Assembly: GCF_003323745.1 (NCBI RefSeq)
Contig: NZ_QOIL01000008.1
Location: 124,001-188,000, forward strand
Direction of reading: 5' to 3'
Source of the DNA: Sphaerisporangium album
GTDB lineage: Bacteria; Actinomycetota; Actinomycetes; Streptosporangiales; Streptosporangiaceae
DNA: 64,000 nucleotides
The notes under the pieces were generated by a model. The model worked only from the letters and a program-made list of their open reading frames with translations. It was not told where the DNA came from and searched no databases. Every line of letters begins with the position of its first letter. Positions within the stretch are counted from its first letter, which is position 1. Below, piece by piece: positions 28,104 to 35,509 of the stretch. The position numbers and the translations under genes were made by a program.

Positions 28104-29434
28104 CAACGGTCCTTTCTGTCAGGTGCGCCGGGGGGGAGAGGCTCGGGCGCGAGGTCGAGTCGCAGCAGGCCATGCCGGAGCAACTCCGCCACCAGTTCGC
28201 GGCCCTCGCCGGCGGACGGCCCGCCTTCGCCGGAGACCGCGCGGACCAGCTCGTCCACCCGCCATGGGGTACGGGCGAGCAGCCGCCGCACCAGGGGGGC
28301 GCAGACGGCGTCGAAGTCGTAGCGCTTGCCGGCGGACACCAGGACGCACCGGCCCCCGTCCTCGCGCAAGGCGACCGGCCGGGGCGAGGCCAGCACCACG
28401 ACGGCGTCCGGCGGGCAGTCGCCGTCCTGCCCGGACGCCGCGTACGGCAGTGAGTGCCGGGGCCTGGCCTGCGCGCGCCCGTCCCTTTCGGCGACGTACC
28501 GGCGCAGCCCGTCCTCGGTGAGCAGGGCGCCGATCTCCTCCCGCAGCACGGACAGGCGGCTCGCCGTCTCGTCGTCCCACCCGCTGAGCGGCAGGTCGTG
28601 GCGCGCCTCCGGGAGGCGGCGCTGCCGCTCGACCGCCCACTTCAGGAAGTCCTCGACCACCGGCCGCCGGAAGCCGATGGTGAGGTGGACGGTGGTGCCG
28701 CCCACCGGCCGGACGGCGTGCCAGTGGCCGCGCGGCACGTACAACGCCTCGCCCTCGCGCAGCTCGAACTGCCGCCAGGGGGTCGCGGGGCATTCGTTGA
28801 GGGGCTCGTCGCCGGGCAGCGGCACGGGACGGCCGACGCCGAACAACTGCCATTCCTTGCGGCCGTAGATCTGCAGGATGAGCCCGTCGTGGTCGTCCCA
28901 GTGCGGGTCGAAGGCGCCGACCTCCCCCCAGGAGGCGTAGAGGTTGACGAACACCTCCGCGCGCAGGTCGTGTTCGAGGGCTTCGGCGAGGTCCCGGACC
29001 GCCGGAACGGCTTCGTCCACCGAGCCGAAGACCAGCGTCGCGCCCTCGCGCAGCCGGGCGTGCAGTTTCGTGCTGCTGACGCGTAGCGCGGGTTCCCTGC
29101 CGACGCCCCGGCCCGGGATCGGCTCGACGTAGGACGACGGGGGCAGCGACTTGTTCGCCCTGGCCACCTGCATGCGCAGCGGCCATGCCCGGTGGCCGTC
29201 GAGCAGCCGGTTGAGCTCGGCCCAGGGCAGCAGGTGGTGGAAGCGGTCCGGCTCGCCGGTGTCGTGGTAGCAGTCCCTGCCCCAGTACCGGTCGAGGAAC
29301 CGTTCACCGGTCATGGTGCCGAGAACGCGGTCCAGCGCGTGGCCGCCCACGCCGGTGTCGCCGGGGCTCGGCCCTGGCAGGTCGGACAGGGGGTCCAGCT
29401 CGGCGACCGCGAGCAGCCTGCGTGTGTCGGCCAT
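28103..29434 (-). CDS. JmjC/cupin_4-type 2-oxoglutarate-dependent oxygenase
   Basis: A 443-residue protein of the bacterial ribosomal-oxygenase-like (RoxA/MINA/NO66) group. The double-stranded beta-helix holds the iron ligands: HWDDHDG supplies His178 and Asp180, and His250 in TVHLTIGF is the third. KEWQLFG and EALYVPRGHWHAV are typical of the fold. The C-terminal part (about 300-443) is helical, with a winged-helix-like end (RRLLARTPWRVDELVRAV). Relatives hydroxylate side chains of ribosomal proteins; in a cluster with a precursor peptide and a YcaO enzyme it may hydroxylate the peptide. ATG 29434 has GGGAG upstream, 14 bp after the TPR gene. Confidence 0.87.
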   Translation of the reverse strand: MADTRRLLAVAELDPLSDLPGPSPGDTGVGGHALDRVLGTMTGERFLDRYWGRDCYHDTGEPDRFHHLLPWAELNRLLDGHRAWPLRMQVARANKSLPPSSYVEPIPGRGVGREPALRVSSTKLHARLREGATLVFGSVDEAVPAVRDLAEALEHDLRAEVFVNLYASWGEVGAFDPHWDDHDGLILQIYGRKEWQLFGVGRPVPLPGDEPLNECPATPWRQFELREGEALYVPRGHWHAVRPVGGTTVHLTIGFRRPVVEDFLKWAVERQRRLPEARHDLPLSGWDDETASRLSVLREEIGALLTEDGLRRYVAERDGRAQARPRHSLPYAASGQDGDCPPDAVVVLASPRPVALREDGGRCVLVSAGKRYDFDAVCAPLVRRLLARTPWRVDELVRAVSGEGGPSAGEGRELVAELLRHGLLRLDLAPEPLPPGAPDRKDR

Positions 29435-29448
29435 GATCACTCCCGAGG

Positions 29449-30672
29449 TCAGACGTCGGCCCGGTGGGCGGGCAGGCGTGCGGCCGGATCCAGGTCCAGC
29501 AGGAGGCGGCGGGCGTGCTCGGCCTCCTCCGGCCGCTCCAGCCGCTCCGCGCACACGGCCGCCGCGTTCGCCGCCGACGCCCCGCGCAGCGTGCCGGAGC
29601 CCGCGGCGCGCAGGAACGTCTCCAGCGCGGCCTCCCAGTCGCCGCGCCCGGCGAGGTAGGCGCCGATCGCGTAGAGCGGCTCGGGATCGACGGGGTCGAG
29701 GGCGAGCAGTTGCCCGGTGGCGTCGTCGGGGGCGCTCGCCGAGCCGGTCAGGGTGTCCAGCTTGAGGTGGGCCTCCAGCACCAGCCCGCGGTTCTCCCGC
29801 TGGTAGTGGGCCTGCACCGGGTTCTCGGCCGACCGCGCCAGGGCGTCGTCGTGTGCCAGGGCGTCGCGCATGTGCGCGACCACCGGGTCCGGGTCGCGGC
29901 CGGACAGCTTGTGCAGCGCGGCGGCGCGGTGGTAGCGGCTGGTCACCAGGTGTGCCAGCCAGCCGGGCTCCTGGCCGAGATCGGCGAGGGACCGCTCGGC
30001 CTCGGCGAGCCATCGGGCCGCCTCCTCCCGGTCGCTGCCACGGCTGCGGGTGGAGACCAGTTGGAGGGCCGCAAGGGTGCGCAGAGCCGGGCGGACGGCG
30101 TTACAGGCCAGCCAGCCGAAGATCTCGTACGGGACGGCGGACTTCCTGTTGAGCTGGTAGGCCGCGCGGGCCACTTCGTAGGCCAGCTGCTGGCGGAGCG
30201 GGTCGGCGTCGATGGCGACGTTGCCGACCAGGCGTACCGCGTGGCGGTGGAAGCCGAGCTGCGTGAGCAGGGCGACGACGACGACCCGGCGTGCCGCCGG
30301 CAGTTCGTCCCAGCGCTCCAGCGCCTCGACGAGGGCCTGCCAGCGCGGCGAGCGCACCTCGCCGGGGAGCTCGGCGGGCTGTCCGCACAGGTGCCGGTGG
30401 CTTCTGGCCTGCACGATGACCTGGTAGCGGGAACTGGTCACGGACACCGTGCTGAACCAGTTGGGCACGACCGCCTCCTCCTCGCCGGTGAGCATCCGGG
30501 CGAGGTGGACGGCGTGCCGGGAGCGCAGCGGGGCGGGGCCGGGGGGATCGCGCAGGTCCAGCCACCCGGTCCAGCGCCGGGCCAGTTCGGCCGTATCGAG
30601 CGCGTCCGCCGTCGGGAACCACAGCTCGCCGAATGACCGGGAGTCGTCGCGCTGATAGGCGAAGGAAGGCAC
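29449..30672 (-). CDS. TPR-repeat protein of unknown function in the RiPP-type cluster
   Basis: A 407-residue, mostly helical soluble protein. No catalytic motif is visible. The C-terminal third has TPR-like helix pairs (PEPLYAIGAYLAGRGDWEAA, then a continuing helix ETFLRAAGSG, and NAAAVCAERLERPEEAEHAR), and further helical repeats cover about 120-300. The N-terminus (MPSFAYQRDDSRSFGEL) does not match a family I recognise. GTG 30672 has AGGAG six bases upstream; the YcaO stop is nine bases before it, so the two are probably co-translated. A scaffolding or precursor-binding role is a reasonable guess from its place between two modifying enzymes, but nothing in the sequence proves it. Confidence 0.75.
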   Translation of the reverse strand: MPSFAYQRDDSRSFGELWFPTADALDTAELARRWTGWLDLRDPPGPAPLRSRHAVHLARMLTGEEEAVVPNWFSTVSVTSSRYQVIVQARSHRHLCGQPAELPGEVRSPRWQALVEALERWDELPAARRVVVVALLTQLGFHRHAVRLVGNVAIDADPLRQQLAYEVARAAYQLNRKSAVPYEIFGWLACNAVRPALRTLAALQLVSTRSRGSDREEAARWLAEAERSLADLGQEPGWLAHLVTSRYHRAAALHKLSGRDPDPVVAHMRDALAHDDALARSAENPVQAHYQRENRGLVLEAHLKLDTLTGSASAPDDATGQLLALDPVDPEPLYAIGAYLAGRGDWEAALETFLRAAGSGTLRGASAANAAAVCAERLERPEEAEHARRLLLDLDPAARLPAHRADV

Positions 30673-30681
30673 GTGGGGCTC

Positions 30682-31722
30682 CTAAACCACTGGGCAGGGC
30701 AGGTGGGAGGCCGGGGTGAGCGGCTCGAAGACCTCCGAGCCGTGGCACACGACGCGGTGCACCACGTGGTCGTCGGTGGAGGGCAGCAGCACCTCGACCG
30801 GCTGGCGCCCGAACAGGGCGTCCGCGGCGTCCAGCAGTGCCGCCGGGTCGGCCGGGGCCCGCCGGAGGGCGCCGCGCCCCGCGATCCGGCGCTCGACGAA
30901 GTCCAGGTGGGCCGCGCCGGCCGCGGCCACGGCGTGTCCTCTGTCCCTGTCGCGGCTCTGCAGGGCGCTCGACGGGCGCGCGCCCAGTGCGAGCCTGGCC
31001 GCGACCGCCTCGTAGACGGCGTGCCGTACGGCGTCGGCGGTGTCGCCTCTCGCCGCGGCGCCGCAGGTGAGGGCGGCACCGCCGGCTCGATGCAGCAATG
31101 CGAGCACGATGTCCGGGTACGGCCGGGTCACGCGGACGACGCGCAGGACGACCTCGTGGTCGCGCAGGCCGGCGAGCAGCCCCGCGGGCAGCACCAGCTC
31201 ACGCAGGTGGTCCAGGTCCTCGAAGCTGATGTCGCCGGTGCGCCAGCCGCGGGCCAGCACGTGCCGCTCGATCACTTCCAGCAGCGCGGCCGTCCGCGCG
31301 TGCCGCCGGTCCGTGCCCGCGCCGGTGCCGGCGGAGGTCTGCACGCACCACCGCTCCTCGGGCGGCGGCGGGTCCCAGCCGAGGAAGACCGCCTGGGCCG
31401 GCACGGCCGTCTCGGCGCCGTCGCGCATGCCGGTTCCGGCCACCCAGTGGCAGGGCGGCGAACCGGCGTCCAGCAACGCGGCGGGTTCGACCCTGGGCAG
31501 TGCGCCGGGATCCGCCAGCAGCGGCAGCACACCGGCCGCCGACACGTGGCTCACGTGCTGGACGTACTCGCCGAGCGCGCGCCGCGCCGCCCGGCCGGGG
31601 TCGTCGTCGCAGGCACCGCCGCTGATCCCGTTCTCGTCGCTCATCCAGGCGACGTGGACGGCGCCGTTGATCAGAGGGCGCACCGTGGGCCCGGCGGCCC
31701 GCACCGCTCCCCGGTGGCTCAT
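30682..31722 (-). CDS. stand-alone YcaO-domain enzyme
   Basis: A 346-residue YcaO protein. Recognisable ATP-binding elements: RAARRALGEYVQHVS (Glu52), SAGTGAGTDRRHARTAALLE and VIERHV (Glu149, Glu152), and CGAAARGDTADAVRHAVYEA (Glu238) with a following SRDRDRGH. YcaO enzymes use ATP to activate backbone amides, giving azolines with an adjacent Cys/Ser/Thr, or thioamides or amidines. No E1-like/ThiF partner or flavin dehydrogenase lies nearby, so it belongs to the stand-alone type. The C-terminus (CPVV) lacks the proline-rich PxPxP tail of azoline-forming cyclodehydratases. ATG 31722 has AGGAG five bases upstream. It is the first enzyme gene after the precursor peptide. Confidence 0.85.
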   Translation of the reverse strand: MSHRGAVRAAGPTVRPLINGAVHVAWMSDENGISGGACDDDPGRAARRALGEYVQHVSHVSAAGVLPLLADPGALPRVEPAALLDAGSPPCHWVAGTGMRDGAETAVPAQAVFLGWDPPPPEERWCVQTSAGTGAGTDRRHARTAALLEVIERHVLARGWRTGDISFEDLDHLRELVLPAGLLAGLRDHEVVLRVVRVTRPYPDIVLALLHRAGGAALTCGAAARGDTADAVRHAVYEAVAARLALGARPSSALQSRDRDRGHAVAAAGAAHLDFVERRIAGRGALRRAPADPAALLDAADALFGRQPVEVLLPSTDDHVVHRVVCHGSEVFEPLTPASHLPCPVV

Positions 31723-31771
31723 ACTCACTCCTTGGCGAACATCGACCGTCACTCCGGGTGCGGACGCGGCG

Positions 31772-31792
31772 GGGTGCCTGCGCAGGCGACCC
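31772..31792 (-). terminator. hairpin between precursor and YcaO genes, possible attenuator
   Basis: The perfect palindrome GCCTGCGCAGGC (31776-31787) is extended by GGGT and ACCC (one bulged base), giving a stem of about 8-10 bp. It lies in the 132-bp gap between the 25-aa peptide gene and the YcaO gene. Partial termination here would give more precursor than enzyme transcript, a common arrangement in RiPP operons. Confidence 0.5.
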
Positions 31793-31854
31793 ACCCCACC
31801 ACGTCCTTCCGATCGGCCGCTCCCAGGTCACGGGCGTGCGGACGACCTACGCGG

Positions 31855-31932
31855 TCAGTAAGACTTGTTGCCGAGGACGTCGAACTCTGCGGCTTCCTCG
31901 TCGACCTGACCCAGGTCCCAGCTGATCTCCAT
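31855..31932 (-). CDS. 25-residue putative RiPP precursor peptide
   Basis: A short open frame reading MEISWDLGQV at its start and EFDVLGNKSY at its end. ATG 31932 is preceded by AGGAGGTGA with eight bases between, the best ribosome-binding site in this cluster; a GTG at 31944 in frame would add four residues. It is the first gene of the leftward cluster, followed by a hairpin and then the YcaO gene, as expected for a RiPP precursor. The acidic helical-looking first part (DLGQVDEEAAEF) would be the leader and the last residues (about GNKSY) the modified core; Ser24 and Tyr25 or the Asn-Lys backbone are candidate sites. Assignment rests on context and ribosome-binding site only; I do not recognise the peptide. 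Confidence 0.7.
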   Translation of the reverse strand: MEISWDLGQVDEEAAEFDVLGNKSY

Positions 31933-32113
31933 GGATGCGTTCACCTCCTCCCGTGGTGCGTGGAATCTTGGCGGGCGCGGAGGTCTGGCGCACCTTTTGG
32001 ATTGCTATGTTCGCTGCCTTGTCAGAAGTCGTGGTCGTCGGCGAGCCTGCTGCCGCCAACGGTCGAGGGCCCCATCCCGTGAGGAACCGCGGTGCTCCGA
32101 GCATGGTGTCGGC

Positions 32114-32146
32114 CGCGTCGGTCAGAGACCGGCTGACCGACGCGGG
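32114..32146. repeat. 13-bp perfect inverted repeat upstream of the RiPP-type operon
   Basis: CCGCGTCGGTCAG (32114-32126) and CTGACCGACGCGG (32134-32146) flank a 7-base centre. It lies about 180 bp upstream of the precursor start and just downstream of the EamA remnant on the same strand. It may be the terminator of the former transporter gene or an operator for the peptide operon. Confidence 0.7.
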
Positions 32147-32150
32147 GGTT

Positions 32151-32384
32151 TCATGTGCGGTCTTCGGAGAGCGGCCTGTCCGATTCACGGCTTGCCGGTC
32201 GTGAGCTCCGGGCGTTTTCGGGGCCGCCCCATTCGGCGAGGAGGACCGCGCCGAGCATGAGGGCGGCTCCCGTCCAGCCGAGGGCTGTCAGGCGGTCGCC
32301 TGCGAGCCAGAAGCCGAAGAGGCCGGCGAAGGCCGGTTCGGTGGCGAGGATGAGGGAGGCACGGACCGGGGAGGTGGGCGTCCT
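32151..32384 (-). pseudogene. C-terminal remnant of an EamA/DMT-family permease
   Basis: About 75 residues match the end of EamA-type drug/metabolite transporters: TSPVRASLILATEPAFAGLF followed by GFWLAGDRLTALGW and MLGAVLLAEW, the last two membrane helices. The remaining roughly 220 residues and a plausible start are missing; the sequence upstream loses similarity abruptly near 32384. Probably the trace of a deletion or insertion at the border of the RiPP-type cluster. Confidence 0.7.
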
Positions 32385-32936
32385 GGGCGGTTCGTGGTCG
32401 CCGGCTGCGCGTGGGGCCGACGGCCGACCCTGTCCTCTGCCCGGCCGCATCCGGCGCCGAACCTCGGCGCGAGGAGGTTCGGGAAGGTCGGAGAAGGGCT
32501 CAGTGGGGGCGCCGCGGCCGATCGTCAGCGGCGCGGCGGTCGGAGCTCACCGTGCGTGTCGAAGTCGCGAGACGCATGAATGCCAAAGATCATGAATGCC
32601 GAAGATATGGTGTCCCGGTGGTGAGAACGGCGGGAGGTGTCGCGTTTCCCGGCCGCGAACACAAGCCCGATCCTCTGGGTGTGAATTTCCAAAGTCAAGG
32701 CCCAAATTCCCGTTGTCGGATCCTGTCTACTCATATCCGACCATATGTATGGTATTTCCGTAAAACCGGTTTTGAGACGCCCAAACGCCGGTGCTCCCAG
32801 GTCAGGACCAGCGGCTCGCGTTATCAGGCCACAACGATGCGTAGGTGCCGACGCGTTCCCGTGCGGGTATCCTCGGCCGGTCCGGGCGTCCGATTCCTAC
32901 AAGCCACCGTGGGCCGGCTCACGCGAGCATGAGGAT

Positions 32937-33922
32937 ATGGAATTCGAAGTGACCAAGGCGGCGACCTTCATGGTCACGCACGCGCGCATGATCGACCGCC
33001 GCCGTTTCGAGGCGATCACCACCCCGGACGCGCCGGCGGACGCGCTCCTGGCGGCGCTCGCCGCGTACCGCAACGACGACGGCGGGTTCGGCTGGGGGCT
33101 GGAGCCGGATCTGCGGTCCCCGGAGAGCCAGCCCGCGGGGGCGCTGCACGCGTTCGAGGTGCTGGAGGAGATCGGCCGGCCCGTGGGGGAGCTCGCGACG
33201 ACGTTGTGCGACTGGCTCGACTCGGTGTCCCTGCCCGACGGCGGACTGCCCTTCGCGCTGCCGATAGGCGAGCCGGTGGGGTCGGCCCCGTGGTGGCTCG
33301 GCGCGGACCCCGACAGCTCGTCCCTGCACATCACCGCCGCCGTGGCCGCCGCGGCGCACGGTGTCGCCCGGCACGATCCGGCGGTCCGCGACCACGTGTG
33401 GCTCGCGCGGGCCACCGATCACTGCCGGCGCGCGATCGCGGACCCCGGGCGCCCGCCGGGAGGCGCGTACGAGCTGCGCTTCGTGCTGGGCTTCCTCGAC
33501 GCGATCCAAGACGACGCGAACCAGGACGAGCCGGCTCGGGACCACGCGACGAAGGACGCCGGCGTCCGGGACCACGCGATCCAGGCCACTGCCCCGGAAG
33601 CCGTACCGGGCGCAGGAGCGGAGCTCGGACGGCTCGCCGCTCGGCTGCCGCGTGACGGGATCCTCCCGGTCGAGGGCGGCCTGGAGGGCGAGGCGCTGCG
33701 CCCGCTCGACGTCTCCCCGTGGCCGGACCGTCCGCTGCGCCGATTCGTCCCGCGGACGTCATCGCCGCCGACCTCGGCCGTCTCGCCGCCGGGCAGCGGG
33801 AGGACGGGGGGTGGGTCGTGGACTTCGCGTCCCAGTCACCGGCGGCGGCACTCGAATGGCGCGGCCACGCCACCGTGAACGCGGTCAAGATCCTCCTCGC
33901 CAACGGGAGGGCGACCGGCTGA
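32937..33922 (+). pseudogene. prenyltransferase/squalene-cyclase-repeat-like protein, frameshifted
   Basis: The frame from ATG 32937 (MEFEVTKAATFMVTHAR) codes a protein of the alpha/alpha-barrel prenyltransferase/terpene-cyclase repeat type: ALAAYRNDDGGFGWGLEPDL, LPDGGLPFAL and ITAAVAAAAHG. Near 33720-33765 similarity switches to another frame, which reads ADVIAADLGRLAAGQREDGG followed by WVVDF and ALEWRGHATVNAV and ends at 33922. A single-base insertion or deletion would join them into about 328 residues. Residues 185-215 (about 33500-33600) also contain a repetitive Asp/His/Ala stretch unlike the rest. Function unknown; either a recent pseudogene or a sequencing error. GAGG precedes the start. 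Confidence 0.65.
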
Positions 33923-34029
33923 GCCACAGGCACCCACGGGAGCACGCCGGGTCGGGTCAGGGGTACCTGCGGGAGGGCGCCGACCCGAGTCGTGGGGAGC
34001 CGGGGTTCACCCGCGCCAGGGTGCCCGGG

Positions 34030-34884
34030 TCACAGATACCCCCACGCGGCCGCCATCTCGCGGAGGTCCTCCGGGACCTCCTCCGGCGGAGGGGGCGGGG
34101 TGCCCGGTTGCACGCGGCCGCTGCGGATCTTGTCGCGCCAGTCGCCGATGCCCTTGACGAACTCGCCGTGGTCGTGGTCGCCGTACCGGAGCACGGCCTC
34201 CTCGAAGTCGAGGCCGAGGAAGGCGCACGCCCGTCCGAGCTCCCGTTCCGGGTCCGCGACCAGGGCCTCGTAGGTGAGGTCCAGGCCGTCGTAGCGCTGC
34301 CGGGCCTCCTGCAGGTAGCGCATGTACTGCAGCGTGTGCCGGACCGCCTCCTCCATGGGACGCTGCTCGGGGTCGGCCTCGTGCCAGGAGCGCGCGATCG
34401 AGGCCGGGTGGCGCATCAGGAAGAGGAACCGCGCGTCCGGCCAGCACGTGCGGATGCGCTTGTGCGCGAAGACGTTGCTCGGCGTCTTGTCGACGATGAC
34501 GTCCTTGCCGCTCCTGACCAACTCCCGGTGGAGCATGCGGTCCCACAGGATGTGTTCGATGTCGCTCTTGGAGTGGCCAAGTGCCTCCATCGCCTGCTGG
34601 ACCGGTTCGGTGGTCAGCGTCACAGCGAGCCGCCGGATGTGCAGTTCGTGCGGGGCGTGGATGCGCGAGTGGCTGTTGAGCAGGACGCGCAGCAGCGTCG
34701 AGCCGGACCTGACCGGGGACAGCACGAAGACCGGCGCCCGCAGCAACCGGTCGTTCACCGGATCGGCCGGGGGGCGCACCTGGTCGGCCGGGGCCGGCGG
34801 CTCCGGCTCCGGCGTGCGCGCCTTGGAGAGGCTGTATCCGGTGAACTCTTCGAGTGCCGCGTTCACCTTTCTCTTCCATGCCAT
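34030..34884 (-). CDS. sulfotransferase
   Basis: A 284-residue PAPS-dependent sulfotransferase of the bacterial Stf0/aryl-type group. Seen: the 5'-phosphosulfate-binding loop VFVLSPVRSGSTLLRVLL at about 52-69, with PVRSGST, and the 3'-phosphate site ARFLFLMRHPASIARSW at about 150-166. The first 45 residues are a basic and then Pro-rich tail. It should transfer sulfate from PAPS to a hydroxyl or amine of a small molecule or carbohydrate. The protein begins MAWKRKVNAA; ATG 34884 has no strong ribosome-binding site. It is separated by 107 bp from the convergent frameshifted gene and diverges from the SARP regulator. It is not obviously linked to either cluster. Confidence 0.9.
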   Translation of the reverse strand: MAWKRKVNAALEEFTGYSLSKARTPEPEPPAPADQVRPPADPVNDRLLRAPVFVLSPVRSGSTLLRVLLNSHSRIHAPHELHIRRLAVTLTTEPVQQAMEALGHSKSDIEHILWDRMLHRELVRSGKDVIVDKTPSNVFAHKRIRTCWPDARFLFLMRHPASIARSWHEADPEQRPMEEAVRHTLQYMRYLQEARQRYDGLDLTYEALVADPERELGRACAFLGLDFEEAVLRYGDHDHGEFVKGIGDWRDKIRSGRVQPGTPPPPPEEVPEDLREMAAAWGYL

Positions 34885-35022
34885 GACCCGCGACCGTAGG
34901 AACGCGCGGTGTCGCGGAGGTGAACGAAGCCTGGGGAATGCCGAAGAGCTTCGAAAGAGTTCCTGAGTACGCCCTCGCAGGGTGTCGGAGGAGTTTCTTG
35001 ATCACGCGCCGCAGGGGTGGTG

Positions 35023-35078
35023 GCGTACGGCGGTCCAAGGGGGTTCGCATGCAGGGCAGGACTTGGACCGCCGTACGC
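35023..35078. repeat. 17-bp perfect inverted repeat (long hairpin)
   Basis: GCGTACGGCGGTCCAAG (35023-35039) and CTTGGACCGCCGTACGC (35062-35078) are exact inverted copies with a 22-base loop. It is in non-coding sequence between a leftward sulfotransferase gene and a rightward regulator gene, so it follows no gene end on either strand and is hard to explain as a simple terminator. Confidence 0.9.
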
Positions 35079-35203
35079 TCTCCCCGCATCCGCCGAGCGG
35101 GGCCATGAGCCCATCGCGGACGCGCCTTCAGGTCCGCGATGAGCCCCCGCGTCTCGCGAACCCGGACATGCGCCGGCGATGGACGAATCCGTGGTGTCGC
35201 CCC

Positions 35204-35254
35204 CTACGAGGTCCGCCGGACCTGAGGCAGGCGACGCTGTGAGCCGGTCCCCAT
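35204..35254 (-). CDS. possible 16-residue leader-type peptide
   Basis: A minus-strand frame MGTGSQRRLPQVRRTS, very basic, with GGAAGGAGA about eight bases before its ATG (35254). The ribosome-binding site is better than that of many real genes here, but the frame is too short for codon statistics, no coding partner follows it and I recognise no homologue. It may be chance. Confidence 0.2.
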   Translation of the reverse strand: MGTGSQRRLPQVRRTS

Positions 35255-35394
35255 GTCGCGTTCTCCTTCCTCGGAGGCGTGGGCCGTTTGTCGGAGCCGG
35301 CGAGTACGCTCAAAATTGCGATAGTGAACGGCCGTCCCACTTCGGAGCGGTCTGGTCGCTGTGGTGACCAGTCCACCAGAGTCGGGTCCACGGC

Positions 35395-35415
35395 AGGTTC
35401 ACGAAGTGTGAACCT
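35395..35415. promoter_or_regulatory. 21-bp dyad upstream of the SARP gene, operator candidate
   Basis: AGGTTCAC (35395-35402) and GTGAACCT (35408-35415) are perfect inverted arms around GAAGT, about 95 bp upstream of the regulator's GTG. Size and spacing suit a dimeric TetR- or GntR-type repressor or autoregulation. Confidence 0.5.
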
Positions 35416-35509
35416 CGCGTGCGGGGCTACGTGGTCCCGGCAATCGGTGATCTTGACAGGAGCATGACGCCTGCTCAGGATCGGACACCCAACTGAAGCG
35501 GAGGCTGCG

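Larger units (their letters stand above)
31933..32936. other. ~1-kb region with a gene remnant, an inverted repeat and AT-rich promoter-like sequence
   Basis: Upstream of the precursor gene lies a 13-bp inverted repeat (32114-32146), then the EamA remnant (32151-32384), then AT-richer sequence (32570-32790) containing the palindrome AAAACCGGTTTT (32762-32773). The promoter for the RiPP-type operon should be in 31945-32110, but I cannot pick a convincing -35/-10 pair. Confidence 0.45.
34885..35509. promoter_or_regulatory. 625-bp divergent region upstream of the SARP regulator
   Basis: Contains a 17-bp inverted repeat (35023-35078), a possible 16-codon minus-strand frame (35204-35254) with a good ribosome-binding site, and a 21-bp dyad (35395-35415). 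The stretch 35300-35480 is less GC-rich and is where the SARP promoter should be; I cannot fix its -35/-10 elements. Confidence 0.5.

Noticed and set aside
31847-32188. A 113-codon minus-strand frame covering the precursor peptide region
   Set aside because: It is in a different frame from the 25-codon gene, lacks a good ribosome-binding site, has no motifs and crosses the 13-bp dyad.
32762-32773. Palindrome AAAACCGGTTTT as an operator
   Set aside because: A perfect 12-bp palindrome, but 165 bp before a frameshifted gene and without a recognised regulator consensus; too little to claim.
32395-32932. Plus-strand open frame before the frameshifted prenyltransferase-like gene
   Set aside because: Low third-position G/C bias, no motifs and AT-rich promoter-like composition; treated as intergenic.
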